In this document: one piece after another, positions 18,382 to 27,000 of the stretch
Position numbering within the stretch: position 1 is the stretch's first letter
Layout: each line of letters begins with the position of its first letter
Origin: Herbaspirillum sp. alder98
Lineage (GTDB): Bacteria > Pseudomonadota > Gammaproteobacteria > Burkholderiales > Burkholderiaceae_D
Length of the DNA stretch: 64,000 nt
Direction: 5' to 3'
Assembly (NCBI RefSeq): GCF_020179755.1
Contig: NZ_JAIUCY010000006.1
Span: forward strand, 124,001 to 188,000
Program-made: the position numbers and the translations under genes
The notes under the pieces: model-generated
Told to the model about the DNA's origin: nothing
Databases searched by the model: none
The model's input: only the letters and a program-made list of their open reading frames with translations

Positions 18382-19889
18382 GGCGTGTTCCCTGTCGGCG
18401 TGTTTCCATCCTGCAGTTCCCAGGGCGATTCGGTCCACTCGTCGCCGACCAGCTCCGGTTCTTCATAGGCCTGGATATTGACGTAGTGATACGCCACGTC
18501 TTCGCTGTACAACTGGGCGGCGATGCCTTGCGCCAGACGATAGGCGCCATCGCTGATGGCCGGGATATCGCCCGAGATGGTGCCGTGGCTGGCCACCGCC
18601 GGATAGCAGAAGCAATGCACCCGCTCCAGTCCCGGCAAGGCGCCAGGCGACTTCTGCTGGAACTCGAAGACCGGGCCCAGGTAAGGCATGTCGCGCAGCT
18701 CGGCGTCTTCTTCGCCCGCCGGTGGCGTGAAGCGGTCGGCCCAGCTCAGGATCTGTGGGGCGATGGTGGCAAATTCGGGGCGGATGTTCCAGTCGACCTT
18801 GAAGCCGGTCGAGAAGATCACGAAGTCGACCTCCAGCGCGCCACGCGAGGTCTGCAACTGCACCACGTCGCCCTGCACCGTGGCGCCCTCGATAGCGGTG
18901 CCCAGCAGGAAGCGCGCATTGGCAAAGGCCGATACGCGACGGGTGCTGCCCGACGGCGGCGGCACCTGCTGGCGATTGACGTAATTACGGATGCGCCACT
19001 TCCATTCATCCGGCAGATGCCAGTGGCCATTGACCAGGCCCGGATTACCCGAACCTTTTCCCTTGTTGACGCGCGGCAGTTCCTGGCGACGGATCAACAG
19101 GTCGACCCGGGCTGCGCCCTCTTCGAGGGCAGTCGCGGCGCTGTCCATGGCGGACGAGCCGCCACCGATGACCGCGACCCGCTTGCCCTTCAGGCTGCCA
19201 TAGTCGAACACGTCGGAAGAATGCGCCCACTTGTTGCGCGGCAGCGCCTGCGCCAATGGCGGCAAGGCCGCGCCGCCCAGGCCGTCGCGGCCGGTGGCCA
19301 GCACCACCCGACGCGCCAGCACGAAGGCCGCGCCATTGGGGGTGGACAGATGCAGTTCGACCACGCCATCGGCGCGCGGCTGTATCCGTTGCAGGCGGTG
19401 TTGGTTGCGCACGTCCAGGCGCATGGCGCGCCGGTACCAGCGCAGGTAATCCATCCATTGCAGGCGCGGGATCTTGTCCAGCGCATTCCATGCCTCCAGG
19501 CCGAACTGGGCCTCGAACCAGGCGCGGAAGGTCAGCGTCGAAAAACCCAGGGCCGGGCCGGTCAGGGTCTTGGGCGAGCGCAGCGTTTCCATGCGCGCGG
19601 TGGTGGCCCAGGGGCCTTCGAAGTCTTCCGGTGACTGATCAAAAATGACATTGCGCACGCCCAGGTGCGACAGCGCCACCGACGCCGCCATCCCGGCCTG
19701 GCCGCCGCCGATGATGGCCACGTCCAGCACATCCTGGCCGTCGCGGCTGATGACCGGCGTCCACGACTTGCCGGGCAGTGCCAGCCATTCGAGGTCCTGG
19801 CGCAGCCGCGCTTCGAGCGCGGCCAGGCCGATGCCTGCCGCTGGCCCGGCGCCGGTGTTGTTATCCGGGAAACTTGGTGTGACTGCCAT
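18378..19889 (-). CDS. FAD/NAD(P)-dependent monooxygenase-type oxidoreductase
   Basis: A 503-residue flavoprotein and the first gene of the minus-strand run. The FAD dinucleotide fold is VAIIGGGQAGMAAS (glycines from residue 61), and the NADPH fold is VAVIGGGSSAMDSA (from about 242). A late FSTGFKVDWN matches the ATG/FxTGF element of flavin-containing monooxygenases. The N-terminal ~50 residues are an extension. Expected chemistry is oxygenation of a soft nucleophile (N or S) or a ketone. Together with the transporter it suggests oxidative attack on an imported organic compound. It starts 127 bp from the end of the LysR gene. Confidence 0.85.
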   Translation of the reverse strand: MAVTPSFPDNNTGAGPAAGIGLAALEARLRQDLEWLALPGKSWTPVISRDGQDVLDVAIIGGGQAGMAASVALSHLGVRNVIFDQSPEDFEGPWATTARMETLRSPKTLTGPALGFSTLTFRAWFEAQFGLEAWNALDKIPRLQWMDYLRWYRRAMRLDVRNQHRLQRIQPRADGVVELHLSTPNGAAFVLARRVVLATGRDGLGGAALPPLAQALPRNKWAHSSDVFDYGSLKGKRVAVIGGGSSAMDSAATALEEGAARVDLLIRRQELPRVNKGKGSGNPGLVNGHWHLPDEWKWRIRNYVNRQQVPPPSGSTRRVSAFANARFLLGTAIEGATVQGDVVQLQTSRGALEVDFVIFSTGFKVDWNIRPEFATIAPQILSWADRFTPPAGEEDAELRDMPYLGPVFEFQQKSPGALPGLERVHCFCYPAVASHGTISGDIPAISDGAYRLAQGIAAQLYSEDVAYHYVNIQAYEEPELVGDEWTESPWELQDGNTPTGNTP

Positions 19890-20016
19890 GGTGATCTTTC
19901 TTTAACAGGTTCTACCGAATGCGACGCTGGCCCACCCCGGCCGGGCTTTGCTGCGTCGTCTCGCCAGCGGCGCACATTGCGCGCGCCTGCCAGCCCTTTT
20001 CATTACGACAACTCGA

Positions 20017-20955
20017 TTACAACAACTCATCATGTGCGGCCGCGTCGCGTTTGACGAAACCATGCAACAGACTGCGGGCGGCGCTTTCCACTGCTTCGAT
20101 CAAGGCTTCGGTGGTGGCCGTAATGGGCTTGCCGAACGGTGTCACCACGCCGAAGTAGAACGGTATCTCAACGGCCAGGGGGCGCACCACCAGGCCCTCG
20201 ATGGGCATGCCGCGCGCCGTGATCGGCTCCACCAGCGCCACCCCCAGCCCCGCGTGCGCGGCCATGATGGCATTCAACGACGTATTGGTATCGATCGCCA
20301 CGTCCAGCGGTTGCTCGGCGCCCAGGGCGGTTTCGATGCGCTGGCGCAACCGGTAGCGGTTGGACATGGTGATCACCCGCTGCCCCTGCAGCACCTGACG
20401 TGAAATACTGCGCTCACCGGCCAGCGGATGGTCGGCCCGCATCACGGCCACGCAAGGCGCCTCGCCGATCCAGTGCAATTGCAGGCCGCGGTGCGCCACC
20501 GGCAAGCTGGTCAGCCCCAGGCTGACGGTGCGATGCAGTACCGCATGCACCACCTGCTCGGCCGAGGCGCTACGCAGCTGAATGTGCTCGGGCAAGCCCG
20601 GCGCCCCGCCCTGCGCCACCAGTTGCAGCGCAGCCGGGGCGATGGTCGAGGCCAGGGCCGGCGTGGCGACCATGTGTACCGGCTGAGCCTCGTCCCGTCC
20701 GATTTCGGCGGCCCGCTCGCGAATGCTGCGCAAGCCTACTAGCGAACGTTCGACCTCTTCATACAATAGAAAGGCCTTGGCCGTCGGCGTGACGCGCGGA
20801 CCGTTGCGGTCGAACAGGGCATAGCCGAGCTCGGCTTCGAGCTCGCCAATGGTCTTGCTGACGGCCGGCTGCGAACGCCCAAGGCTGCGCCCTGCGCCGG
20901 TGATGCTGCCGATCGTCATGACTGCCGCAAAGGCTTCGAGCTGGTTGAGGTCCAT
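20017..20955 (-). CDS. LysR-family transcriptional regulator
   Basis: A 312-residue protein. DNA-binding domain: MDLNQLEAFAAVMTIGSITG, then AGRSLGRSQPAVSKTIGELE. Effector domain begins near residue 92 (PVHMVATPALASTIAP). It is encoded on the same strand as, and directly upstream of, the monooxygenase/ABC run, and is divergent from the cysteine desulfurase, so it could control either or both. The effector domain resembles CysB/Cbl/NocR-like regulators only in outline. Confidence 0.85.
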   Translation of the reverse strand: MDLNQLEAFAAVMTIGSITGAGRSLGRSQPAVSKTIGELEAELGYALFDRNGPRVTPTAKAFLLYEEVERSLVGLRSIRERAAEIGRDEAQPVHMVATPALASTIAPAALQLVAQGGAPGLPEHIQLRSASAEQVVHAVLHRTVSLGLTSLPVAHRGLQLHWIGEAPCVAVMRADHPLAGERSISRQVLQGQRVITMSNRYRLRQRIETALGAEQPLDVAIDTNTSLNAIMAAHAGLGVALVEPITARGMPIEGLVVRPLAVEIPFYFGVVTPFGKPITATTEALIEAVESAARSLLHGFVKRDAAAHDELL

Positions 20956-21175
20956 TGTGACGTCGGCGCGACTATCCTTGTATATGATTTTCGAATTATA
21001 GGATTCTATTCATTCCGTTTCAGTATAATAATTTTGTATAAGCTAATGCCAGCACCAAAACGCTTGCCATCACGCCTTAGTTGTTAATTTGCATAAGAAA
21101 ATAAATTTATATTTGTTTTCCAACTAACAGACGTGCCGTAAGGTAGACCCGTTACTTATCAACCTGCACCTGGTC
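20956..21175. promoter_or_regulatory. AT-rich divergent promoter region
   Basis: A 220-bp gap between divergent LysR and cysteine desulfurase genes with much lower GC than its flanks. A perfect TATAAT lies at 21024-21029 (plus strand) with no clear -35 partner. Several AT dyads (AAAATAAATTTATATTT near 21098) could bind the LysR protein. Confidence 0.4.
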
Positions 21176-22363
21176 ATGAACGATTCCGCTCCCTGTCGCC
21201 CGCCGGCCGATCTCGTCTTCCCCATCTATCTCGACTATGGCGCGACCACGCCGGTCGACCCGCAAGTGGCGCAGGCCATGTGCGACTACCTGACCAACAA
21301 GTTCGGCAATGCCGCCAGCAGCTCGCACCCGTTCGGGTGGGAAGCGCGCCGCGCGGTCGAGCATGCGCGCGCCGACGTGGCCGCGCTGGTCGGGGCGCAG
21401 CCCAATGAAATCGTCTGGACCTCGGGCGCGACCGAATCGAACAACCTGGCCATCAAGGGCATCGCCCAGTCGCTGGGCCACAAGGGCCGTCACCTGGTGA
21501 CGGTGGCCACCGAGCACAAGGCGGTGCTCGACACCATGCACACGCTGGAGCGCGCCGGTTTCGACATTACCTATTTGACACCCCAGGCCAATGGCCTGAT
21601 TACCCCAGAACAATTGCGTGCAGCCTTGCGCCCGGACACCATCCTGGCGTCGGTGATGTACGTCAACAACGAGATCGGCGTGATCCAGCCGATTGCCGAG
21701 TTGGGCGAACTCTGCGCCGCGCAGGGCGTGGTGTTTCACGTCGATGCGGTGCAGGCGGCGGGCAAGATCCCCATCGACCTGACGCAGTTGAAGGTCGACC
21801 TGATGTCGTTCTCGGCGCACAAGGTGTATGGCCCCAAGGGCATCGGCGCGCTGTATGTGCGCAGCACGTCCGGCCTGAAGCTGGAAGCGCAGATCGACGG
21901 CGGTGGTCACGAGAACGGCATGCGTTCGGGCACCCTGGCCACGCACCAGATCGTCGGCATGGGCGCGGCCTTTGCGCTGGCGCGCGAGCGCCTGCATGAG
22001 GAAGCGGCGCGGGTAAAAGCCTTGCGCAATCGCCTGTGGGCTGGCATTCGCGACTTGCCTGGGGTGCAATTGAATGGCTGCAGCGAGCAGCGCGTGCCGC
22101 ACAACCTGAACGTCAGTTTTGCGCCGACGCGGCGCGGCCCCCTGGGCAGCCAGTTGCTGGGCGTGGCGGTATCGGCCGGTTCGGCCTGTAACTCGGCCGC
22201 ATCGGCCCCCTCCTTCGTGCTGCTGGCCATTGGCCGTTCACCCGATGTGGCGCGCAATGCGGTGCGTTTTTCGCTGGGACGCGGCACTACCGAGGCCGAG
22301 ATCGATTATGTGATTGCGGCGGTAAGGCAGGTGGCGGTGGTTGAGGCACTGCAAGCGGCTTAG
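21176..22363 (+). CDS. Cysteine desulfurase (NifS/IscS-type), stand-alone
   Basis: A 395-residue PLP enzyme that moves sulfur from cysteine to an active-site cysteine persulfide. Visible residues: [10 protein letters not shown], His114 in ATEHKAVL (stacks on PLP), Asp190 in [13 protein letters not shown]-binding Lys216 in [12 protein letters not shown], and mobile Cys338 in [10 protein letters not shown]. It is a class I desulfurase by its long catalytic loop. It is not in an isc or suf operon: no iscU, iscA or iscR adjoins it. It may therefore supply sulfur for a specific purpose or act on another substrate linked to the neighbouring cluster. Confidence 0.9.
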   Translation: MNDSAPCRPPADLVFPIYLDYGATTPVDPQVAQAMCDYLTNKFGNAASSSHPFGWEARRAVEHARADVAALVGAQPNEIVWTSGATESNNLAIKGIAQSLGHKGRHLVTVATEHKAVLDTMHTLERAGFDITYLTPQANGLITPEQLRAALRPDTILASVMYVNNEIGVIQPIAELGELCAAQGVVFHVDAVQAAGKIPIDLTQLKVDLMSFSAHKVYGPKGIGALYVRSTSGLKLEAQIDGGGHENGMRSGTLATHQIVGMGAAFALARERLHEEAARVKALRNRLWAGIRDLPGVQLNGCSEQRVPHNLNVSFAPTRRGPLGSQLLGVAVSAGSACNSAASAPSFVLLAIGRSPDVARNAVRFSLGRGTTEAEIDYVIAAVRQVAVVEALQAA

Positions 22364-22432
22364 GGCGCGTGCGCTGCCGGTGACAACGGCGGATCAGATC
22401 GCACTAAAAAGTCAGCTAAGGTGGGCGTGGTC

Positions 22433-22930
22433 CTAAGCAACTGCACTGGTGCAGCGGGCAAACCCTTCCCTTAGAGATGCGCCTAGTTGTTCATCGTTGA
22501 TGCGCCTGTCGACAAAAAGAATCTCCGGCCCATCATTGCTAATACCAGAGTAGCCGCCAATATTCTTGTGATGAGTAGGCTTGATCTCGATTCTATCGTC
22601 GTCAGCCGTAATCCAGCAGCAAGCCATTTTTCTCATTAGCGCCTTGCGCGTCTTATAGCCGTATTGCTGCATCAGCCCGATTTCGCGCTCTTTGGCGATC
22701 TTTTGCACGATCCCGGATTTGAAAATCTCTTGAAACTGTGCCACGGGTGTTTGCTTGCTTTTAGCTAACGCCGACTTCAATGCTGCTCCCAACTCAGGGT
22801 CCGTAGATGTAGATGGGAGAATCTGTGCTGCAACTTCAGGATCATCATAACTAAGCATACCTTGCGACGTCGTGATGACTTGGTATAAGTCGCCATTGAA
22901 ATATACCGTAGCCTTTGATGTATTTCTCAT
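22433..22930 (-). CDS. CdiI-like contact-dependent inhibition immunity protein (orphan)
   Basis: A 165-residue cytoplasmic protein with no signal peptide, behind GAAGGTGAACTG. The opening (MRNTSKATVYFNGDLYQVIT), the segment LGAALKSALAKSK and the end ILFVDRRINDEQLGASLREGFARC resemble one family of CDI immunity proteins found in Burkholderia and E. coli toxin loci. I rely on memory of the family, so this is tentative. GC content is lower than in the flanking genes. No CdiA/BcpA toxin or CdiB lies in the patch, so it would be an orphan immunity gene. It is flanked by IS3 fragments. Confidence 0.5.
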   Translation of the reverse strand: MRNTSKATVYFNGDLYQVITTSQGMLSYDDPEVAAQILPSTSTDPELGAALKSALAKSKQTPVAQFQEIFKSGIVQKIAKEREIGLMQQYGYKTRKALMRKMACCWITADDDRIEIKPTHHKNIGGYSGISNDGPEILFVDRRINDEQLGASLREGFARCTSAVA

Positions 22931-22972
22931 CAGTTCACCTTCGTTCGGCTGCCATCAGTTATGACTCCGCTA

Positions 22973-22997
22973 TGTCTACTAAAATCTGGTCGGTCCA
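22973..22997. mobile_element. Solo terminal inverted repeat of an IS3-family element
   Basis: On the minus strand this reads TGGACCGACCAGATTTTAGT followed by AGACA. It matches the end at 23616-23640 (TGGACCGGCCAGCCTTCAGT, AGACA) at all but about five positions, and the two are in opposite orientation. It abuts a truncated orfA, so it marks the edge of an insertion that has since lost its body. Confidence 0.65.
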
Positions 22998-23160
22998 CAC
23001 TTCTGCTACCGGCATACCCAGTTCAGCCTGCTTCAGCATCGCAACAATTTTCTCTATTGAGAAACGTTTTTTCTTGATGGCAAACCTCCTTCGCTATAAG
23101 GCCTAGTTTGCCGAAAAACTCACTTTCGGGGTGGTCTGGATCTACCGATGCAGATCACCC
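22998..23160 (-). pseudogene. IS3-family orfA, 5' fragment
   Basis: After an ideal ribosome site (AAGGAGG), the minus-strand frame from 23078 encodes IKKKRFSIEKIVAMLKQAEL then GMPVAEV, the N-terminal helix-turn-helix of IS3-group OrfA. The first codon is ATC rather than ATG. After 27 codons the frame runs straight into the IS end at 22973-22997. The leader to about 23160 probably includes the left end of this second element. Confidence 0.65.
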
Positions 23161-23175
23161 TTAACTCACTCCCAT

Positions 23176-23604
23176 CTATTTAAAATCATCTAACCAATCT
23201 CCCATCGGATCTCTAGAATGATTGAAATTGTAATCACCAAATTTTCTTACAGACTCTATAACAAGAGCGTCATTTACATCGATTTCATGAAGTTCATTTG
23301 TAGCTCTATCTTTTTGAATATAGATACGATCAATTTCAAGTTCATTGCTTTTATTCTTCCTTCCAAGGATTTTTGCTTTATAAAACAACGCCGATTTTCC
23401 TCCGCCAAGGCTCGGGACCACTTTGAGTATTGGGTAAATTACATTTGAATTAGATATTTTTACTTTTATTGGGAAATCGAAATCTTCTGGATAATGCTCT
23501 CCAAGGAGAAACAATCCATTTGTTTGATCAACAAGCCATCCTGTTACTTCAATTAGAGCATCCGTTGAAATAGAACTAGAGTTAAGTAATTCTTTGACAT
23601 CCAT
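23176..23604 (-). CDS. Low-GC hypothetical protein, possible immunity protein
   Basis: A 142-residue product from the ATG at 23604, after AGGAAAATAATA. It has no signal peptide or membrane segment. It is rich in Asn, Ile, Lys and Asp (ITGxxVDQTNGLFLLGEHYP-like core; end DPMGDWLDDFK). GC is far below the genome average, which indicates recent transfer. Its start lies only 11 bp from the end of the IS3 remnant at 23616, so its native promoter has probably been displaced. Size, acidity and position beside a CdiI-like gene suggest another immunity-type protein, but I recognise no family. Confidence 0.6.
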   Translation of the reverse strand: MDVKELLNSSSISTDALIEVTGWLVDQTNGLFLLGEHYPEDFDFPIKVKISNSNVIYPILKVVPSLGGGKSALFYKAKILGRKNKSNELEIDRIYIQKDRATNELHEIDVNDALVIESVRKFGDYNFNHSRDPMGDWLDDFK

Positions 23605-23615
23605 TATTATTTTCC

Positions 23616-24018
23616 TGGACCGGCCAGCCTTCAGTAGACACTCACAAGTCATTTAGCGCGTAGCGCTTCTCGAACTCTACAGGTGACAAGTCGCCAGCGG
23701 AGCCATGCCGACGAATTAGGTTGTAGAACATTTCAATGTAATCGAATACGTCTGTTGTCGCGGTAGCCCTGTTCGGGTAAATATGCCGCGTGATTCGCTC
23801 CTTCTTCAAGGCGCTAAAGAAGCTTTCTGCAACGGCGTTATCATGGCAGTTACCGCGACGGCGCATACTCGGCACCATATGGTGGGCCTTCAGGAATAAC
23901 TGCCAGTCATCACTAGTGAACTGGCTTCCCTGATCGGAATGTACCATTACGCCGGGCCCTGGTTTACGTTTCCAGACTGCCGCTAACAATGCTTGCAACA
24001 CCAGATCGCTGGGTACGA
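23616..24018 (-). mobile_element. Truncated IS3-family insertion sequence (3' end)
   Basis: It consists of the terminal repeat at 23616-23640 and the last 125 codons of orfB (stop at 23642). The OrfB integrase core shows HSDQGSQFTSDDW, NCHDNAVAESFFSALKKE (the acidic Glu) and YNLIRRHGSAGDLSPVEFE. The 5' two thirds, including orfA and the first catalytic Asp region, are gone. The cut coincides with the hairpin repeat at 24019. It cannot encode an active transposase. Confidence 0.88.
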
Positions 24019-24126
24019 ACGACACTGGGCACCGGCCTTCGCCGGCGCGACGGGATAACTATCGTTCAATCTACGTCGACACCCATTGCCCCGTCGCCCT
24101 GACGCAAGTCAGGACCCAGTGTCTTT
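24019..24126. repeat. Hairpin-rich intergenic repeat, copy 2
   Basis: ACACTGGG at 24022 and CCCAGTGT at 24115-24122 are inverted ends. Inside are the hairpins ACCGGCCTTCGCCGG and CCTGACGCAAGTCAGG. It is the same modular element as at 8497, 30074 and 34650. The remaining gap to metN (to 24280) holds nothing else recognisable. Confidence 0.75.
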
Positions 24127-24280
24127 CGCAGTATTCCAAGAAAATGCTTCGCCGCTATCGGCACATGGCATGGAACGTCGGTATTGCCCCCCCTCGACCG
24201 CAGGCAACAACACCAACCATTCCCGCATAAGCAATCACATTTTTATCAGTTCCGGCCCGGCAACACGTCGCGCTAGACTC

Positions 24281-24303
24281 GATCAGTCCACTTAGAACTG
24301 ATC
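24281..24303. promoter_or_regulatory. Inverted repeat overlapping the metN translation start region
   Basis: GATCAGT (24281-24287) pairs with ACTGATC (24297-24303), four bases before the GTG start of metN. There is no obvious purine-rich ribosome site. It could be an operator or an mRNA hairpin limiting translation. Confidence 0.4.
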
Positions 24304-24306
24304 AAC

Positions 24307-25314
24307 GTGATTCGCATCGAGCAACTGCACAAAAGTTATAACACCGGCAAGCGCGACATCGTCGCCCTGACCGATATCAACCTCGACATCGCCCAGGGCG
24401 AAGTGTTTGGCATCATCGGCCGCTCCGGGGCCGGCAAGAGCACGCTGATCCGTAGCCTCAACATGCTGGAGCGCCCCGATGCCGGACGCGTGCTGATCGA
24501 AGGCGTCGACATCACCGAACTGGGCCACGAGGCGCTGCTGGGCTTGCGCCAGCGCATCGGCATGATCTTCCAGCACTTCAACCTGCTCAATGCCCGTACC
24601 GTGGCCGACAACATCGACTGGCCACTCAGGATCACCGGGCGCTACAGTCGACAGCAACGCAGCGATCGCGTCACCGAACTGTTGCAGCTGGTCGGACTGG
24701 AACAACATCGCGACCAATACCCGGCGCAATTGTCAGGTGGGCAGAAGCAGCGCGTGGGCATCGCCCGGGCGCTGGCCAATACCCCGCAACTGCTGCTGTG
24801 CGACGAAGCCACTTCTTCGCTCGATCCCGAAACCACCCATTCGATCCTGCGCCTGCTGCTCGACATCAATCGCAAGCTGGGCCTGACCATCGTGCTGATC
24901 ACCCACGAAATGGAAGTGATCCGCACCGTCTGCGACCGCGTGGCCGTGCTCGACGGCGGGCGGGTGGTCGAAAGCGGACCGGTGGTCGAGCTGTTCCTGC
25001 AACCACGCCATGCCGTCACGCGGCGCCTGCTGGGTGCGTCCGAAGCCGAAGACGACCAGTTGCCCCGGCAGCGGCGCGATGGCGCGCGACTGGTGCGCCT
25101 GTCGTATGCGGGCGAGTTGGCTGCGCAGCCGATCCTGTCGCAACTGACGCACGCCACCGCTGCCCTGGCCACCATTATCGAGGGCCATGTGTCGCGCCTG
25201 AAGGACATCCCTTACGGCCAGTTGCTGGTCGAGTTCTCCGGCGGTGAAGAGGCCGTCACGCAGGTCCTGGCGCGGCTGGCCGAACGGCAGATCCAGCATG
25301 AGGTGCTGGCATGA
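24307..25314 (+). CDS. metN: Methionine ABC transporter ATPase MetN
   Basis: A 335-residue protein with a GTG start. Walker A GRSGAGKST (38-46), Q-loop FQHFNLL, signature LSGGQKQRVGIARAL, Walker B LLLCDEATSSLD, H-loop VLITHEMEVIR. The C-terminal ~90 residues are a NIL/ACT-type regulatory domain (LSQLTHATAALATIIEGHVS, YGQLLVEFSGGEEAV), which in E. coli MetN binds methionine to inhibit transport. It is coupled to metI by an ATGA overlap. It powers D/L-methionine uptake. Confidence 0.95.
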   Translation: MIRIEQLHKSYNTGKRDIVALTDINLDIAQGEVFGIIGRSGAGKSTLIRSLNMLERPDAGRVLIEGVDITELGHEALLGLRQRIGMIFQHFNLLNARTVADNIDWPLRITGRYSRQQRSDRVTELLQLVGLEQHRDQYPAQLSGGQKQRVGIARALANTPQLLLCDEATSSLDPETTHSILRLLLDINRKLGLTIVLITHEMEVIRTVCDRVAVLDGGRVVESGPVVELFLQPRHAVTRRLLGASEAEDDQLPRQRRDGARLVRLSYAGELAAQPILSQLTHATAALATIIEGHVSRLKDIPYGQLLVEFSGGEEAVTQVLARLAERQIQHEVLA

Positions 25315-25982
25315 GCATCGCCTTCGACATGAGTCTGATCGACTGGCCGGAAGTGTGGGATGCCACCGTCGAGACGCTGGCCATGACCGGCGGCTCGCTG
25401 TTCTTCACGGTGCTGCTGGGCTTGCCGCTGGGGATCCTGCTGTTCCTGACCAATCGCCGCCAGTTGCTGCAGCAACGCGGCGTTTATTTAGTCTTGTCGC
25501 TGCTGGTCAATGTACTGCGCTCGGTGCCTTTCCTGATCCTGCTGATCGTGCTGATTCCGTTCACGCTGTGGCTGGTGGGCACTTCGCTGGGCGTCACCGG
25601 CGCCATCCCGCCGCTGGTGATCGGCACCGCGCCGTTCTTTGCGCGGCTGACCGAAAGCGTGCTGCGCGAGATCGACCGCGGCGTCATCGAAGCCTGTACC
25701 GCCATGGGCGCGCGCCGCCGCCAGATCATCTTTGGCGCGTTGCTGCCCGAGGCGCTGCCGGGATTGCTGGCGGCCGTCACCATCACCGCCATCACGCTCA
25801 TGTCGTACGCCGCCATGTCGGGCGTGATCGGCGGCGGCGGCCTGGGCGACCTGGCGATTCGCTACGGCTACCAGCGCTTCCAGACCGAAGTGATGGTGGT
25901 CACGGTCGCCATCCTGGTGGTGCTGGTGCAGCTGCTGCAGTTCTTCGGCGACCGCCTGGTGCTGCGCTTCACGCGTCGCTGA
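25311..25982 (+). CDS. metI: Methionine ABC transporter permease MetI
   Basis: A 223-residue inner-membrane protein with five hydrophobic segments. The MetI hallmarks are LLVNVLRSVPFLILLIVLIP, the coupling-helix EAA loop IEACTAMGARRRQIIFGALLPEAL, and AAMSGVIGGGGLGDLAIRYG. It forms a homodimeric channel with MetN2. A 65-bp spacer separates it from metQ. Confidence 0.95.
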   Translation: MSIAFDMSLIDWPEVWDATVETLAMTGGSLFFTVLLGLPLGILLFLTNRRQLLQQRGVYLVLSLLVNVLRSVPFLILLIVLIPFTLWLVGTSLGVTGAIPPLVIGTAPFFARLTESVLREIDRGVIEACTAMGARRRQIIFGALLPEALPGLLAAVTITAITLMSYAAMSGVIGGGGLGDLAIRYGYQRFQTEVMVVTVAILVVLVQLLQFFGDRLVLRFTRR

Positions 25983-26047
25983 TGCGATTCACCCCTCGTC
26001 AATCTTTAATCATTAATAAAGCCTCACCATAACAAGGAGCACTCCGC

Positions 26048-26839
26048 ATGAAAATCAAACTGATCCCTGCCCTGATCCTGGGCGCGGCCCTGGGCTTTAC
26101 TGCAGCCGCGCACGCGGCCGACAAACTGGTGATCGCCGCCACGCCGGTGCCGCATGCCGAGATCCTGGAACACATCAAGCCGGCGCTGGCCAAGGAAGGC
26201 ATCGACCTGCAGATCAAGGTCTTCACCGACTACGTGCAGCCGGCCGCGCAGACCAACGAGAAACAGGTCGACGGTAACTTCTTCCTGCACCAGCCCTACC
26301 TCGACCAGTTCAAGAAGAGCCACAAGAATGACATCGAGGTGCCGGTGACCAAGGTGCACGTCGAGCCGTTTGCAGCCTATTCGCTGAAGTACAAGAAGGT
26401 GGCCGATATTCCTGATGGCGCCACCATCGCCATTCCCAACGACCCGTCCAATTCGGGTCGGGCCTTGCTGCTGCTGGCGCGCAATGGGCTGATCAAGCTG
26501 AAGGACACCTCCAACATCTCGTCGACCCAGAAGGACATCACCGAGAATCCAAAGAAGCTGAAGTTCCGCGCGCTCGAAGCGGCCACGCTGCCGCGCGTGC
26601 TGAATCAGGTCGACGTGGCGCTGATCAATACCAACTATGCGCTTGAGGCCAAGCTGAACCCGGTCAAGGATTCGCTGTTCATCGAAGACGCCAATTCGCC
26701 CTACGCCAACCTGCTGGTGGCGCGCGAAGACAACAAGGACAGCGCCGCCATCAAGAAACTGGCTGCGGCGCTCAACACTGCGGACGTGAAGAAGTTCATC
26801 GAAGAGAAATACCAGGGCGCGGTGGTACCGGCCTTCTAA
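26048..26839 (+). CDS. metQ: Methionine-binding protein MetQ
   Basis: A 263-residue exported protein behind AACAAGGAGCACTCCGC. The signal peptide is 1-23 (ending AAHA|ADK). It has no lipobox cysteine, unlike E. coli MetQ, so it is probably soluble in the periplasm. Family motifs: VIAATPVPHAEILE, VDGNFFLHQPYLDQF, IPNDPSNSGRALLLLA and VALINTNYAL. It feeds MetNI, and a strong terminator follows at 26872-26900. Confidence 0.95.
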   Translation: MKIKLIPALILGAALGFTAAAHAADKLVIAATPVPHAEILEHIKPALAKEGIDLQIKVFTDYVQPAAQTNEKQVDGNFFLHQPYLDQFKKSHKNDIEVPVTKVHVEPFAAYSLKYKKVADIPDGATIAIPNDPSNSGRALLLLARNGLIKLKDTSNISSTQKDITENPKKLKFRALEAATLPRVLNQVDVALINTNYALEAKLNPVKDSLFIEDANSPYANLLVAREDNKDSAAIKKLAAALNTADVKKFIEEKYQGAVVPAF

Positions 26840-26871
26840 TACGGACGTTCTGATTCAACCAGCCACACCCG

Positions 26872-26900
26872 GGCCATGGCGTGATCCATGGCCTTTTTTT
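26872..26900 (+). terminator. Rho-independent terminator of metNIQ
   Basis: GGCCATGG (26872-26879) pairs with CCATGGCC (26886-26893) and is followed by seven Ts. Confidence 0.9.
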
Positions 26901-27000
26901 ATTTCGGCTGCGGTCGGCTAGAATTGCGGACCATCGCGCGCATCGTTGTTATCAATCAGACATTCACCGCAAGGCGCGCAACCATCAAGGGGACACGCAC

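Noticed and set aside
24127-24306. SAM riboswitch upstream of metN
   Set aside because: There is no conserved SAM-I/II/IV core or terminator arrangement. Only a short dyad next to the start codon was found.
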